This document shows positions 43,960 to 55,795 of a stretch of DNA of 64,000 bases, piece by piece; the first letter of the stretch is position 1, and each line of letters starts with the position of its first letter. The stretch comes from Eurosta solidaginis. Taxonomy: Eukaryota; Arthropoda; Insecta; Diptera; Tephritidae. A model generated the notes under the pieces. It saw nothing but the letters and a program-made list of their open reading frames with translations, searched no databases and had not been told where the DNA came from. The translations under genes and the position numbers were made by a program. The stretch lies in contig NC_090322.1 in NCBI RefSeq assembly GCF_040869045.1, positions 188,851,477 to 188,915,476 of the forward strand, in the 5' to 3' direction.

Positions 43960-44370
43960 ACGGTTTTATTTAGCTTGACTTGACAGGCTGGCTGGTTGGC
44001 ACGACTTTTGTAATTGAAATTTAAGTAACTTCCCGATAAGCTACAAGCTTGAAACTTGGAATATAGTTCAGAACCCGATGGCAATATAATAATAATAAGA
44101 AAAAAACTCCGATAGGTGACGCTTGGATAGAAATATTTCAAAAAATCGTATTTGTTGTCCGATTTTTTTCATATTTGGAACACATAATACATACATGAAT
44201 AGAAAGCGACCTATGAAGTCCGATTTGGCTCATATTTGGAACACATTCGGTAGAAGTGACATCAAAATATTTTGGAGTTCGAGGACGTGGCGCAGAACTA
44301 AATAGAATGACAAATAATAGGCAATTAAATAAAGACTAAAAACATGAAAATAATATAATTAAAAAAATTG
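43960..44370 (-). repeat. Family C, copy 2 (without TATACCC module)
   Basis: Reverse complement matches 36089-36360 joined directly to 37240-37639 (GCCAGC(C)TGTCAAGTCAAG, TATTCCAAGTTTCAAG, GGAACACATAATACATACAT). It keeps only one and a half of the ~117-bp units. It is adjacent to foldback F1 copy 2 in the same relative order as copy 1, so the two together behave as one composite unit. Confidence 0.72.
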
Positions 44371-44738
44371 TTTAAGTTAAACTGTTTTATTGAAAACAAT
44401 ACTTACATGAAGTAATAATAATACCGAAAGCTATAAAATAATTAGGTAGGTCCTAGATACTAGTCATCACACTCCTCATCAATCTAGGGCGTTGATCAGA
44501 CAATTTATTAAAAGTGATGGACGCGTGAAATTTCTAAAAATGGTCTTACTTATAATTATCAATAGAAATTTAACGCGTCCAACGCTTTTATTTAATTGTC
44601 TGATCAACGCCCTAGATTGATGAGGAGTGTGATGACTAGTATCTAGGACCTACCTAATTATTTTCTAGCTTTTAGTATTATTATTACTTCATGTAAGTTT
44701 TGTTTTCAATAAAACCGTTTAGCTAAAAATTTTTTTTA
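44371..44738. repeat. Foldback element F1, copy 2
   Basis: Arms of about 160 bp: CATGAAGTAATAATAATACC...CTCATCAATCTAGGGCGTTG on the left, and the complement on the right to AATAAAACCGTTTAGC. The shorter loop lacks the GAGGCGTAGCATAAACTGAT block of copy 1. Compensating changes in both arms (GGGG to AGGG) show that the arms match each other within a copy better than across copies. Confidence 0.82.
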
Positions 44739-46856
44739 ATTATTTATTTTTTTTTTTTATTTATTTGTTTTATTTAGCTCCTAGGTACATTTTTTTGTAA
44801 AGGGGATGGGGGAAGAGTTACTCTCATAGTTTTAAATGTAGGAGTTTTTCAACTGGATAGGGACAGATCTGTATTTCGGAATATTAAGCACTGAAGTTGA
44901 AGCATATTATGTCACTGTTAGGCCATGAAGACGGATCCATGGGCAGTTTAAGAGATTATCCTCTATCAACTGAAAGGAAAGAATGGGGTGTAAAAAGGTA
45001 GCTTGCACAGATGGCTTGATCGATTACTCGAATGAGTGCTATCGTGCAGCGATAACGGACCAAGCTTAGTATTTGGCAAGTGACAGCTTGACTTAGCGCC
45101 TTAAATACAGAACAAATGCTCTTTACAACTAGGAAGAATTCACCTTAATGGTCGACAGCTTGTTATGGCGTTCGGCTATCTTAGCTTCCTTCTTTCCTCA
45201 TTCCCTAAGGATTGTGGGTATGGGTTTGTTTTAGGATAGAATTACCTATCATATCAACCCATCAGATGTGATCTAAGCAATAAGGTGTCAAACCAATCAA
45301 CTCTTAAATTGAACATACGTTTTTCTTTTGCGTTATCCAACACTGACGCTGCATGTCAAAACAGCTGAGAATGAGAGAATGGAAATGTGATGGAAAAAAA
45401 AATTCGTTTGGCTCGGCCATTTTATCGGAGGATCGACATGGAACACATTCTTTTCTTCTAGAGGACACCATTAATTTGGGTAAATCATTAAAGTTGGTAT
45501 TTTTTATAATCCGGTGTTCTGTGCACCATCATCAAAAATTTTGGAAAAAGCCCATCGCAATTGGACTGCTAAAAGTCGTAGCAGCGTGTCTGCGCATATA
45601 TTTGAAGGAAAATTCCATTCCTTTTTATCAAAGAAAGGGGGCGTATATCGCAACGGTATCAATTCGCTTGTAAGATCAAGCAGAGTTCCGCCGCTTTTCT
45701 AAAGATTCCTGGGCAATAAATCTGCCAAACAATTCGTCATAAAAGCCAAATTGATTGATCCAGGCGACAAGGTTTCACGTAGTTGGTGATGAGTCGTACG
45801 TAGTTGGGTGATAAGTTTCATAGTGCATACTCGCGTCTAGCAAGTATACTTACAGAGGATTAATGATGGCCAACCATAATTGTTGGGTTCTGATAAGAAG
45901 TGAACGATTTCAGAAGCTGATCGTCTATTGCATAGTCTTATATCACCGCCTCCACCCTCTCTTTCTCAGACAAAAAGGAAAACAAGAAGGCGATATATAA
46001 TAGAAACTAACTAAATGATATTTTTTTTGCATATTTCACTTTGAGGCGAAGTTAAGAAAAATGCAAACAACCTTGATTACAACACTACTCGAAGTTTAAG
46101 CGATTTATAGTTACCAAATATACTACAAACTTTTATTTAAAAACTGTAAAAACTATTCTCATATGTAAATACGAAGAAAGAAAATATAGATCTTTAATAA
46201 GAGAAGTACACATTTGGATATAGGTACTCATATAAGACAGCTAAACAAAGTAACAATATGGAACTTCACAACATGTTTGCGCAAACAAATGTTAAATTTG
46301 ATACACTTGGCGGTGCCCGATTAAGTTGAAATTTTGCACACATGTATAACTCCGATGACAATGCAATATTGCTTTGGGAGAATTCGATAAATTAATCGAT
46401 AACAGAGTTATCGGTAAAGATTTGTATTCACAAGGGAATAAACGCCTACGTCCTCAAGAACGCAGGCAACTTCGCTTTGTTTGTGTATGCAACAAACGTA
46501 GAAGTTAGGCTGTTATCGCTAAATGTTGCATACTTTTTGCTGCATACTTTTCTGCGCACTTAATTTTGTGTTACAGATTTTTGGCGATGGAACAGAGCAG
46601 AGATCTGCAATCAGTAGTTGTAAACTGAACGCGACATAGGCAAAGTCACAATAAAATATGATTTTAAGTTAGTTAACACTCGAATAGAAGAACTTGACTG
46701 TTCAAAGTTGACTTCGAAGAAACCTTGTAATGTTGATGCATTAAAAGAAATGGATAGGATGAAAAACGTTACAAATAACTAAGTAAAGACTATATAACTA
46801 ATTTAAACAATATTTTACCGTACTAAAAATTTAAAAAAAATCATATTTAAATTAAA
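44739..46856. other. No gene seen
   Basis: Unassigned. The frames at 45353-45702 (up to 106 codons) have no recognised motif and overlap one another in different frames. The block 46290-46500 contains phrase-like sequence (GGTGCCCGATTAAGTTGAAA, TATAACTCCGATGACAATGC) reminiscent of families A and C. Confidence 0.45.
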
Positions 46857-47523
46857 TTTAAGAGAAAAAGCTTTTCTAAGAACAAGCTTTTATTACTTGT
46901 TAATAAAACGAACTAAAAGTAAAAAATAAAATTAAAGAAAACAACTTTTTTAAAAATAAGCTTTTATTATTGGTTAATAAAATTAACTAAAAAGTAAAAA
47001 GTAAATTGTAAAGAAATATAACACTTTATAAATTCATTGTAACCTTTAACGATAATTAGGCTTCTTCGTCTGCGACAAAAAAATTCCATATTGTGCATAA
47101 TTATATATTTTTGACATTAAAACTTTACACCTAAATTATTAAATATTACAGTTTATATCACAGTCCTAATTGTTATAATAAAAGCGTGTTAGATTGTGAT
47201 AGCAAGAAAAGGAGGTCCTAAATGTTCTTAATTGTACCATCAAAATTTAACACGCTTTTTATTAGAACAATTAGGACTGTGATATAAACTGTAAGCTTTA
47301 ATAATTTAGGTGTAAAGTTTTAATGTTAAAAATATATAATTATGCACAATATGGAATTTTTTTGTCGCAGACGAAAAAGCCTAATTATCGTTAAAGGTTC
47401 CAATGAACTTATAAAGTGTTATATTTGTTTACACTCATTTTTTTTTTTAATTTCTAGTTAATTTTATTAACCAATAATAAAAGCTTATTTTTAAAAAAGT
47501 TGGTTTCTTTAATTTTATTTTAT
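46857..47523. repeat. Large near-perfect palindrome (~600 bp) with adjacent partial arm repeat
   Basis: Arms 46923-47194 and 47246-47523 (~275 bp each) are nearly perfect inverted copies: AAATAAAATTAAAGAAA, AATAAGCTTTTATTATTGGT, CCTTTAACGATAATTAGGCT, TCGTCTGCGACAAAAAAATT, ATATCACAGTCCTAATTGTT. The loop is ~50 bp. A diverged direct copy of the outer ~65 bp of the arm (AACAAGCTTTTATTACTTGT) precedes it at 46857-46920. No ORF. It resembles a foldback MITE and could extrude as a long hairpin. Confidence 0.85.
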
Positions 47524-49722
47524 TTCTAACTTGTGAAGAACAAACGTATGTATATACATATATATGCGAATGGTCTGAATGAATTCACGATAAAGTATTG
47601 TTCAAAATTCATTACAGGTGTTGAAATCGCAATTTAACTGAGATTTTTTTGGGTATATAACCCAACTAACATTATAAACGGATACAGATTCCTTTGAAAA
47701 GTTCCTTTTGCGATAAACACTAAGCAAACGTTGATCCCTTTTTTATAAGCTTGAAATAGCCGTTGACGAAATGCTTATTTAATGTAAACCTATAAACCAA
47801 TTTAAGGAAAGTTTTTTGGGCTACTTAGTTTTTTTTTTTGAACGACAAGTTGCATCTAGATACCTACATAATTGCAATTGGAATAGATACATAAAATAAT
47901 ATATGTAGGTAAATACACACATGAATTTCGGATGTCAAAAATATATTGAGAGGAGTGTAGATAGATAGATAATTAATTGGGAATCGCACTGCGTCCATTG
48001 GTCAATTGTGCCCTTGAGAGGAGTGTAGCTGCAATGCTAACGAATCTTAACAATGTTAGGAGATGTTCAATGCAGCTATTCTCTTACATGTACAATGTTT
48101 TTTTTTTTTTTTGAAAGATAACTTGAAGAAAAGTTCAAGTTAAGTTAAATTGACCAACTGTTTTCTTGAGTTTTGTTGTTATCGTTTACAAATGGATTCA
48201 GAATTAATTATAATCGTTGCATCCAACACTTATATACGTTATTTTTTGAAAGAAGTTGAAGAAATTATTTAATACTGGAAACGTGTTATTACGCTTCACA
48301 AAGCAAGTTTGCTTTAAGCCACTTGTAAAAACCTTTATAGAAATGCCTGTTCAGAAATATAAATGGCACAGTAGTTTACATACATAAGGTTATTAAATTA
48401 CAGTTTTCAAAATAATGAATAAAGTATAGATTATTGTTATGATCTTGTAAGCAAAATATGTAGTCGTGAGTTTATTTACTTTGGTTGGGTATGGGAGAGT
48501 GCCAGTAACTCTCAATACAAGGTAGGGCAGGGAATTGAGAAGACACTCAGAGGAGTAACTACACCTATCTCCTCCACACGCTGTTGTATACATTTTCATT
48601 TTGCTGATGTACATTTAACGTTTGCATAGTCCTGTTTTTTTTTGTTTTTGGTTGTCTGTTACGACCTTCACCGTGAGGTTTTTCATTTCACTGCTGTAAG
48701 AAGTCCGTCCGTTTCTACTATGCCTTCTACTATACACGCTGTGTGCTTTTTGCTTTTTTTTTGCTTTTATTTTGACTCTTTGTCTTTAGGCGGTTTAGTC
48801 CGCATAGTGCATGAAATACTGTAGTTATATACATACGCTCATACTAAGGTGGATTGCAGCAAGAACCCCAACCTCCCGAGTAACTAAGCCCGGTTATAAC
48901 AAGCATGCACGCCCGCTCCGAGCTCCATAGGTCAGTTGCAGTAGGCGTTTGGTAGTATATAACAAGCTTAGCCTTTCTGATAATTCAAAATACCTAACAA
49001 TGCTTCTAATTGAACTGAAGACTAAACCGGTGGGATAGTGTCAGCGCGGATTTATAGGCTACCTATGCTTGCGAAGGAATAACGTTCAAACAGTGAAGTT
49101 TGAGGGCTAAACTCACACCCTGGTTGTAAAAGGCGATCGGTAGGATTCGGGGATTGAACTTATAGAAAAGCGTATGGCTGTATTGGTGCAATTCCGCTTA
49201 TTTGCAACCTTGTACTAAGGTTCGAATAACTAAACTGTTGAATAAATAATTCCATTATTCAATAATGCAAAATGGCCTTTATTAAAGTACTTCACAATAA
49301 CACTTATCTTCGCAACTGCTGGCTTGCTTAAATCAAACTGATTGTCGTGCCTCTACTGTTGCTGCCTTTAATACTCTGTGATTTTTCGTTCGCATACTTC
49401 TAGGCGCTTCTATTTCTAGAATTTACTAGTTAGTTATCAGCTATAAAATTAATACGTTTATAGCTTCTCATATGCGTGTATATATGTGAGTGATACTTGC
49501 ACGATTATAATTGCCTACTTTTGGGAGCATCTCAGGTAAGATATATGCATGTGTTTGTGCGTCTCTTCTCCGCTGCGTGTATGTACATAAATGTAGACAT
49601 AATGATTGATTTATTGATGCGCATGCATGCCACTGCTCAGCATCGGCTTAGAGATGATAGTATCCCTTAATGTTGCTAATATTCGTCACAATATCATACC
49701 ATATAAGATAAAATTCTTTTTT
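47524..49722. other. No gene seen
   Basis: AT-rich spacer with poly-T runs (47830, 48100, 48630, 48760) and microsatellite-like stretches (TAGATAGATAGATAA near 47960). A repeated GAGAGGAGTGTAG occurs at 47949 and 48016. No credible coding region. Confidence 0.5.
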
Positions 49723-50635
49723 TATACTCAGCTGAGAAGAGCTCACAGAGTATATTAATTTTGTTCACATAACGGTACCCCGTAACGGCATGAACTAATC
49801 GATATAGATATAGACTCCTATATATCAAAATCATCTGGGAAAAAAAATAAATTCATTTAGCAATGTCCGCCCGTCCGTCCGTTTGTCTGTGAACACGTTA
49901 ACTTGAGTAAATTTAGAGGTAACTTAACCGTCCGATAGATTGTGGCGTCTGGACAGATGAAAAGGCTTTATTTTCGTGAATAACTTTACTCCTACCCACC
50001 CGATCATGAAAAGCTTTAGTGACTTTAAGTTTAGAGGCGGTCTTTATAATAATTCAGAAATCGATATTTTTTTATTTTTATTTTATCTTTTTTTTTTGTA
50101 CCTAAGTTGATTATGTCACATTTTAGCGTTGACGTCTGGCATTTCAAAATTTTCAATAAAAATTCAAACTTATTTCTGGGTAATCACAGTGTGCGACCAG
50201 ATTTCTTCAAAGTTTAAATATTTGTGGATAGAGTTCAAAGTATCAAATTTCGTCTGGCCAAACGACAACGCTAAGATGTGTTGAATTTATTCACCGCTAA
50301 TCGGAGGGTTAATGGAATTTGGTATGGAAGTTCTTGGACAATCATCTCAGATCGCTGTGAAAGAAATCGGACTATAACGATGCCCACGTTTTCGATATCG
50401 AAAATGTCGAGAAACCGAAAAAGTGCGATAATTCATTGCCAAAGACGGATAAAGCGACGAAACTTGGTAGGTGGGTTGACCCTACGACGCAGAATAGAAA
50501 ATTATAAAATTTTAGACAATCGGTGTGGCACCAACCGCTTTTAAAATAAGGTAATTGAAAGGTTTTGCAAGCTGTAATTTGGCAGCTGAGTATGTAATGT
50601 TCGGCTACAGCCGAACTTAGCCTTCCTTACTTGTT
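49723..50635 (-). repeat. Dispersed repeat family A, copy 4 (internally deleted)
   Basis: The terminal sequences are kept (TATACTCAGCTGAGAAGAGC at 49723; TTCGGCTACAGCCGAACTTA and CTTCCTTACTTGTTT at the other end) but the whole minisatellite and most of the body are missing: the body jumps from GCAAGCTGTAATTTGGCAG straight into CTGAGTATGTAATG at about 50585. It carries a nested TTAA-flanked MITE (49928-50308). Confidence 0.8.
49928..50308. mobile_element. piggyBac-type MITE (TTAA target site)
   Basis: 381 bp between two TTAA (49924-49927 and 50309-50312), with inverted ends CCGTCCGATAGATTG and CCCTCCGATTAGCGG. Comparison with the uninterrupted family A copies (about 52247-52275) shows that the flanking halves join precisely at this site. 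A second internal inverted pair (CATTTTAGCGTTGACGTCTG near 50122 and its complement near 50278) is present. No ORF. The TIR differs from that of the piggyBac element at 63148, so a different autonomous partner is expected. Confidence 0.72.
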
Positions 50636-52050
50636 TCTGTACAAGTTAAGTTGAAGTTCAAATTAGATCTTAGGGTCTTAAGTGTTACCAGAAGTTTGCT
50701 CAACGGCCAAATCAACAAAACCTTATCAAAAAACTACGTCTTTCGGGCAAACACTGAAAACTTTTTAGGAATATGCTACTTGCTGCTTTTTGGTCTGATA
50801 GCTGGACCAATCCTTAAAGTAAGAGTCATATCTTTTTTTCTTCTCCTTCAACTTGCACTTCCTGGATCTTAGTTTCTCATAAAAATGTATATAGTATTAA
50901 TATTAAAAATATCTTTACAGTTCTTCTATAATTCTAAAGCGAAGAATTTCACTTGCATAGCAGGAAGATTTTCGTGTAAATTTTACACATAAGTTAAAAT
51001 TTTACTAGTTTTATATTAAAACAAAAAGATTTTCCTTTAAGTGACAAAATTCTAAAATTACTCCAAAGACGAGTGAAAATATTCCACACTTTTGAATAGT
51101 ACAATAGTTGAAGTGATCTTTATTGACTTGTACTTAATTTTCTGTTTTCTTTTCAGGGTACGGAACATAAATGGCAATCAATGAAAGTATTAACGAAATT
51201 GGCTATTCATCTAGATAACACACAAACATTTTACTCAAAAAAAAGAAAAAAAGAAGGAAAAAAAAATCACAAATTTCTGCACCGAGTTTTCCCACGAAAG
51301 TCGGCTTAATGTTCCATCAACAGTGACATCGCTACACAATATTATGATCCCACTGTGCTAAGCTATACTTTTAAACAGTATCACAAAAACATTCACCAGA
51401 TCACTGCTTTATAATTAGTCACTCTAGGTAAGTTAAAATGAGATGAATCTTTCGGAATAAATATTACACCGACTGACAAAGTGGAAAGGTAGTGATATGA
51501 TTCTGCATTGCAAGCAGGATCGGCTTGTAATAAGCAGCAGATGTTAGGCGATGAGAAATCCTTTTAGCATAAGGTCTCCTGCCCCCACCCCTTTAGTGAT
51601 TGGTAACGGCGAAAGATGGCACTCCAACTCATGCGCTTCTACATCTACAGTACTAGCATGAGAGGTGTTAAAAGAAAGGTTTGTACGCAAATGGAATCTT
51701 GTAATCTCTATGGTGGGTGATGCCAGATGGTGTCCTTTGATTTGTTAATCCGCCAACAATCAGAGTGGAAAAGACGTAGTTTGATGGTTTGATGGTGCGA
51801 CCGTACTTATGAAAATTTAACTCCTATAACAGTTGTTCGAATTAACACTTTTTGCGTACCATAACTGGGGTTTAGAAAATTCTGGAAATACTTAAAAATT
51901 GGCTCAAGTATGGTTGCGAACTGTCTTACTTTGCATCCAATAAACTCTTGATTTGTGTGATCGGAAAGACCGACTCCAAATATTGTATTATTTTAATACA
52001 CCTTCTACAAGAAAAAATTATTTATTAAACTGCTGTTCCCTGGACGTGTT
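50636..52050. other. No gene seen
   Basis: Unassigned AT-rich DNA. No motif, element end or RNA gene recognised. The 73-codon frame at 50651-50872 is unsupported. Confidence 0.5.
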
Positions 52051-53723
52051 TTTATGCTAAGTTGAGCAGAGCTCACAGAGTATATTAACTTTGATTGGAT
52101 AACGGTTGGTTGTACAGGTATAAAGGAATCGAGATAGATATAGACTTCCATATATCAAAATCATCAGTATCGAAAAAAAATTTGATTGAGCCATGTCCGT
52201 CCGTCGGTCCGTCCGTCTGTCCGTTAACACGATAACTTGAGTAAATTTTGAGGTATCTTGATGAAATTTGGTATGTAGTTTTCTGAGCACTCATCTCAGA
52301 TCGCTATTTAAAATGAACGATATCGGACTATAACCACGCCCACTTTTTCGATATCGAAAATTTCGAAAAACCGAAAAAATGCGATAATTCATTGCCAAAG
52401 GCGGTTACAGCGATGTGACTTTGTAGATGGGTTAACGTTATGACGCAGAATAGAAAATTAGTAAGATTTTGGACAACGGGCGTGGCACCGCCCACTTTTA
52501 CAAGAAGGTAATTTAAAAGTTTTGCAAGCTGTAATTTGGCAGTCGTTGAAGATATCATGATGAAATTTCGCAGGAACGTTACTACTATTACTATATATGT
52601 GCTAAATAAAAATTAGCAAAATTGGAAGAAGAACACACCCACTTTTTAAAAAAAAAATTTTTTAAATTCAAATTTTAACAAAAAATTTAATATCGTTACT
52701 GTATATAAGTAAATTAAGTCAAAATTCAACTCCAGTAATGATATGATGCAACAAAATACAAAAAAAAAAAGAAATGTTCAAAATGGGCGTGGCTCCGCCC
52801 ATTTTCATTTAGTTTGTCTAGAATACTTTTAATGCCATAAGTCGAACAAAAATTTACCAATCCTTCTCAAATTTGGTAGGGGCATAGATAGCCCACTCCC
52901 TCTTAAAATGCTCAGTAACACCTTTCGTTTGATACCCATATCGTACAAACATTCTAGAGTCACCCTTGGTCCACCTTAATGGCGATATCTCGAAAAGGCG
53001 TCCACCGATATACCTAAGGCCCACTCCCTTTTAAAATGCTCAGTAACACCTTTCATTTGATACCCATATCGTACAAACAAATTCTAGAGTCAGCCCTGAC
53101 CCACCCTAATGGCGATATATCGAAAAGGCGTCCACCTATAGACCTAATGCCCACTCCCTCTTAAAATGCTTAGTAACACCTTTCATTTGATTCCCATATC
53201 GTACAAACACATTCTAGAGACACCCCTGGTCCACCTTTATGGCGATATCTCAAAACGGCGTCCACCTATGGAACTAAGGATCACTCCTTTTCAAAATACT
53301 CATTAACAGCTTTCATTTGATACCCATATCGTACAAACACATTCTAGAGTCACCCCTGGTCCACCTTAATGGCGATATCTCGAAAAGGCGTCCACCGATA
53401 GACCTAAGGCCCACTCCCTTTTAAAACGCTCAGTAACACCTTTCATTTGATACCCATATCGTACAAACAAATTCTAGAGTCAGCCCTGGTCCACCTTTAT
53501 GGCGATATCCCTAAATGGCGTCCATCCATAGAACTATGGCCTACTCTCTCTTAAAATACTCTTTAATACCTTCCATTTGATACACATGTCATACAACTAC
53601 ATTGCAGGGTTACCCTAGGTTCATTTTCCTACATGGTGATTTTCCTTATTTTGTCTCCGTAGCTCTCAACTGAGTATGTAGATAATGTTCGGTTACACCC
53701 GAACTTAGCCTTCCTTACTTGTT
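52051..53723 (-). repeat. Dispersed repeat family A, copy 5 (full-length)
   Basis: Ends TTATGCTAAGTTGAGCAGAG at 52051 and TTCCTTACTTGTTA at 53723, with the terminal TTCGGTTACACCCGAA hairpin. Contains the CCGT microsatellite (about 52195-52225), three AAAGTGGGCG/CGCCCACTTT phrases, and five to six minisatellite units (52880-53600). It is the best compact example (about 1.67 kb) of the family's order of blocks. Confidence 0.82.
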
Positions 53724-54737
53724 ACTCTAAATCTTTGATAAGATCAATATATCTACTGCTATAATTTATGAAGCATTTTGGTATGTGGAATTTTTTAGAT
53801 GGGACAGCACAAACCTGTCCATAGTTTGGTAAAGGAGGGGTGCATTTACCTTTTCTAACTTATTTTGGCCTACACAAGCAAAGAGTTGACACATGCTATT
53901 GAAGGTAGTGTTATCAAAAGCAATACGTGTTTCCTTATTATGATCTCTTCCTACATGTTAACCTAGAAAAAGAGCTTGTTAATACAATGCCTTTCTTCAT
54001 ATGGCATTAGCCTAATCTGTACACATATATCACGGCATGAATGACACAATGCTGATATGACTAAAGATTTTGGGACTTAAATAGTTATCACTAGCAATAC
54101 TGCGTAGAAAGCCGACATCAACTAGTGTTTATTAGCTTTAAATGTAAACCAGTGCAATCCAGTCCGCACTGGAAGTCACCCGAGTTTTTTTGACGTCCTA
54201 CAAACACCACGATATTTTTGGAATATTCCTCACACTAAGTCACCAAGCGCTCCTACATAGTTTTGTAAAATAAGCCATCAGTTTCATTCACATTTCTCTA
54301 AGGCAAATTGTTGCAATAAATTTGATTAAAATTCTAAAACAAAAATGCTTTATAATAGCAAAAGTTAGTTTCGATTAGAAACATCAAATAACACAACCTA
54401 CATTCATCTGTGTTTTCGCATGTCTGTGTGTGCTCGTCTGTAACGTAAAAATTTTAATTAACAAGTAAAAGAGCCAAAATTTGCATTTCATTAACACATT
54501 TTGATGGCTTTGAAAGGATTCTTCTTTTTCAAAAAATAGTTAACTTTTCAACTATTTGTTGTTATTATATAAATAGGAGAGTATGCTTTGGCAGATTTCA
54601 AAAACGTTCATGGGAAACCAAAAAAGCAAAATGAAAACTGACGGTTATTATTGTTGCCAGTTGACTATATAATGACACACAATAGCATATGGTAAAAAAT
54701 CATGGAGATGGAAAATTTAGACTGCAAATGGTTTTAA
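53724..54737. other. No gene seen
   Basis: Unassigned AT-rich spacer without recognisable motifs. Confidence 0.5.
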
Positions 54738-55092
54738 AAAAATGTAAGGCGCGATAACCTCCGAAAAGATCTAAGGCCGAGCTTCTCTTCCAATTTGCGT
54801 CGTGCTCCTCTTGATTTTCCCTACAAATTGGCCGGACGGGACCTATATGTTTCTGCCGACTCCAACCGCATCTGCAAGGCATATATGTTTTCACTGAGAG
54901 CTTTTCATGGCAGAAATATACCCGGAGCACTTGCCAAACACTGCCGAGGGGCGACCCAGCTTAGAAAAATTGTCTTCTAATTGAAAAACCTTATTTATAA
55001 AATTTTGATGTTGCTTTGCCCGCGGTGTAAACCCAGAGCATACGGTGTGGTAGGCGAAGCACGCCACCATCACACCACGGTGGCCGCCGTTT
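54738..55092 (-). repeat. SINE-1, full-length copy
   Basis: Minus-strand copy with a well-kept head (GGCGGCCACCGTGGTGTGAT, box A GATGGTGGCGTGCTTCGC, CTACCACACCGTATGCTCTG, box B GGGTTTACACCGCGGG), AAGCAACATCAAAATTTTAT, and the full body to TATCGCGCCTTACATTTTTT. It is the best preserved full copy and useful for a consensus. Confidence 0.88.
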
Positions 55093-55129
55093 TTTAGTTT
55101 TTAATTTTGACTCGGTTTTCGGTTAACGA

Positions 55130-55640
55130 AACTACTATTCAGGCTATTGGCGGGACGGGACTTACATACCCTATCGGGTTAGGGGCTTAGAATATACCCA
55201 CGGCAGATATGCCTCTCGTATAGGCGACTAAAATACTCAAATTATTCAATTGGTTGTGTAGTGCAACCCTTTAAAGTGGTTTCCAGCCCAATTTATAGCT
55301 TCTTCAACCCAATTTTCAACCTCACTTATCCTTGCCTAATCCTTTTTCTTTGGCATCCGAGGCCATGGCGACCGTAAGTTCCATGGAAATAGGGCGGCAT
55401 ATTAAATCGTTCATATCAAATCGTTCCCGAGATGGTCAAGCTTGTACTTTAGGGTACTTGTTGTCCGAAAATTACCGGATCTATATTCGGAAAAGGACCA
55501 TCAACATCAACATCGACAACACTCCGTTAAATTTCGGGGAGTATCTTTATCGCCACAGAAACAACAACGGGACCTACATACACCTTTCAAGCCTACTCCA
55601 AACAGCCTAAATCATCAGGCGGGCCATCGTCATGACGGAC
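55130..55640 (+). other. Possible 5' leader fragment of a non-LTR retrotransposon
   Basis: GGGGCTTAGAATATACCCAC followed by GGCAGATATGCC, a GGCGACTAAAATACTC block and CTTCTTCAACCCAATTTTCA resemble, from memory, leader sequences of LINE families common in tephritid transcripts. The balanced base composition differs from the AT-rich neighbourhood. Only an interrupted 92-codon frame (55332-55610) is present, with no recognised domain. Flanked on both sides by minus-strand SINE-1 copies. Confidence 0.4.
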
Positions 55641-55649
55641 CATCGAGAG

Positions 55650-55795
55650 GCGGCCCCACTTAGAAAAACTTGTTTCTAATTTAAAAAACTGTTTTCTTAA
55701 TTTTTGATATTGTTTTACCCGGGACTTGAACACAGGATCTTCGGTGTGGTAGGCGAAGCATGCTACCACCACACCACGGTAGACGCTATATAAAA
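55650..55795 (-). repeat. SINE-1, 3'-truncated copy
   Basis: Head on the minus strand: CGTCTACCGTGGTGTGGTGG, GTAGCATGCTTCGC, box B GTTCAAGTCCCGGG, then AAACAATATCAAAAATTAAG to AAGTGGGGCCGCC. The 3' half is absent, as in the copy at 22086-22223. Confidence 0.78.

Noticed and set aside
45353..45702. 106- and 62-residue overlapping frames
   Set aside because: Two overlapping frames in different phases, no motif, no evidence of codon bias or splice signals.
49928..50308. Calling this MITE a derivative of the piggyBac element at 63148
   Set aside because: Both use TTAA, but their terminal sequences differ after the first three bases.
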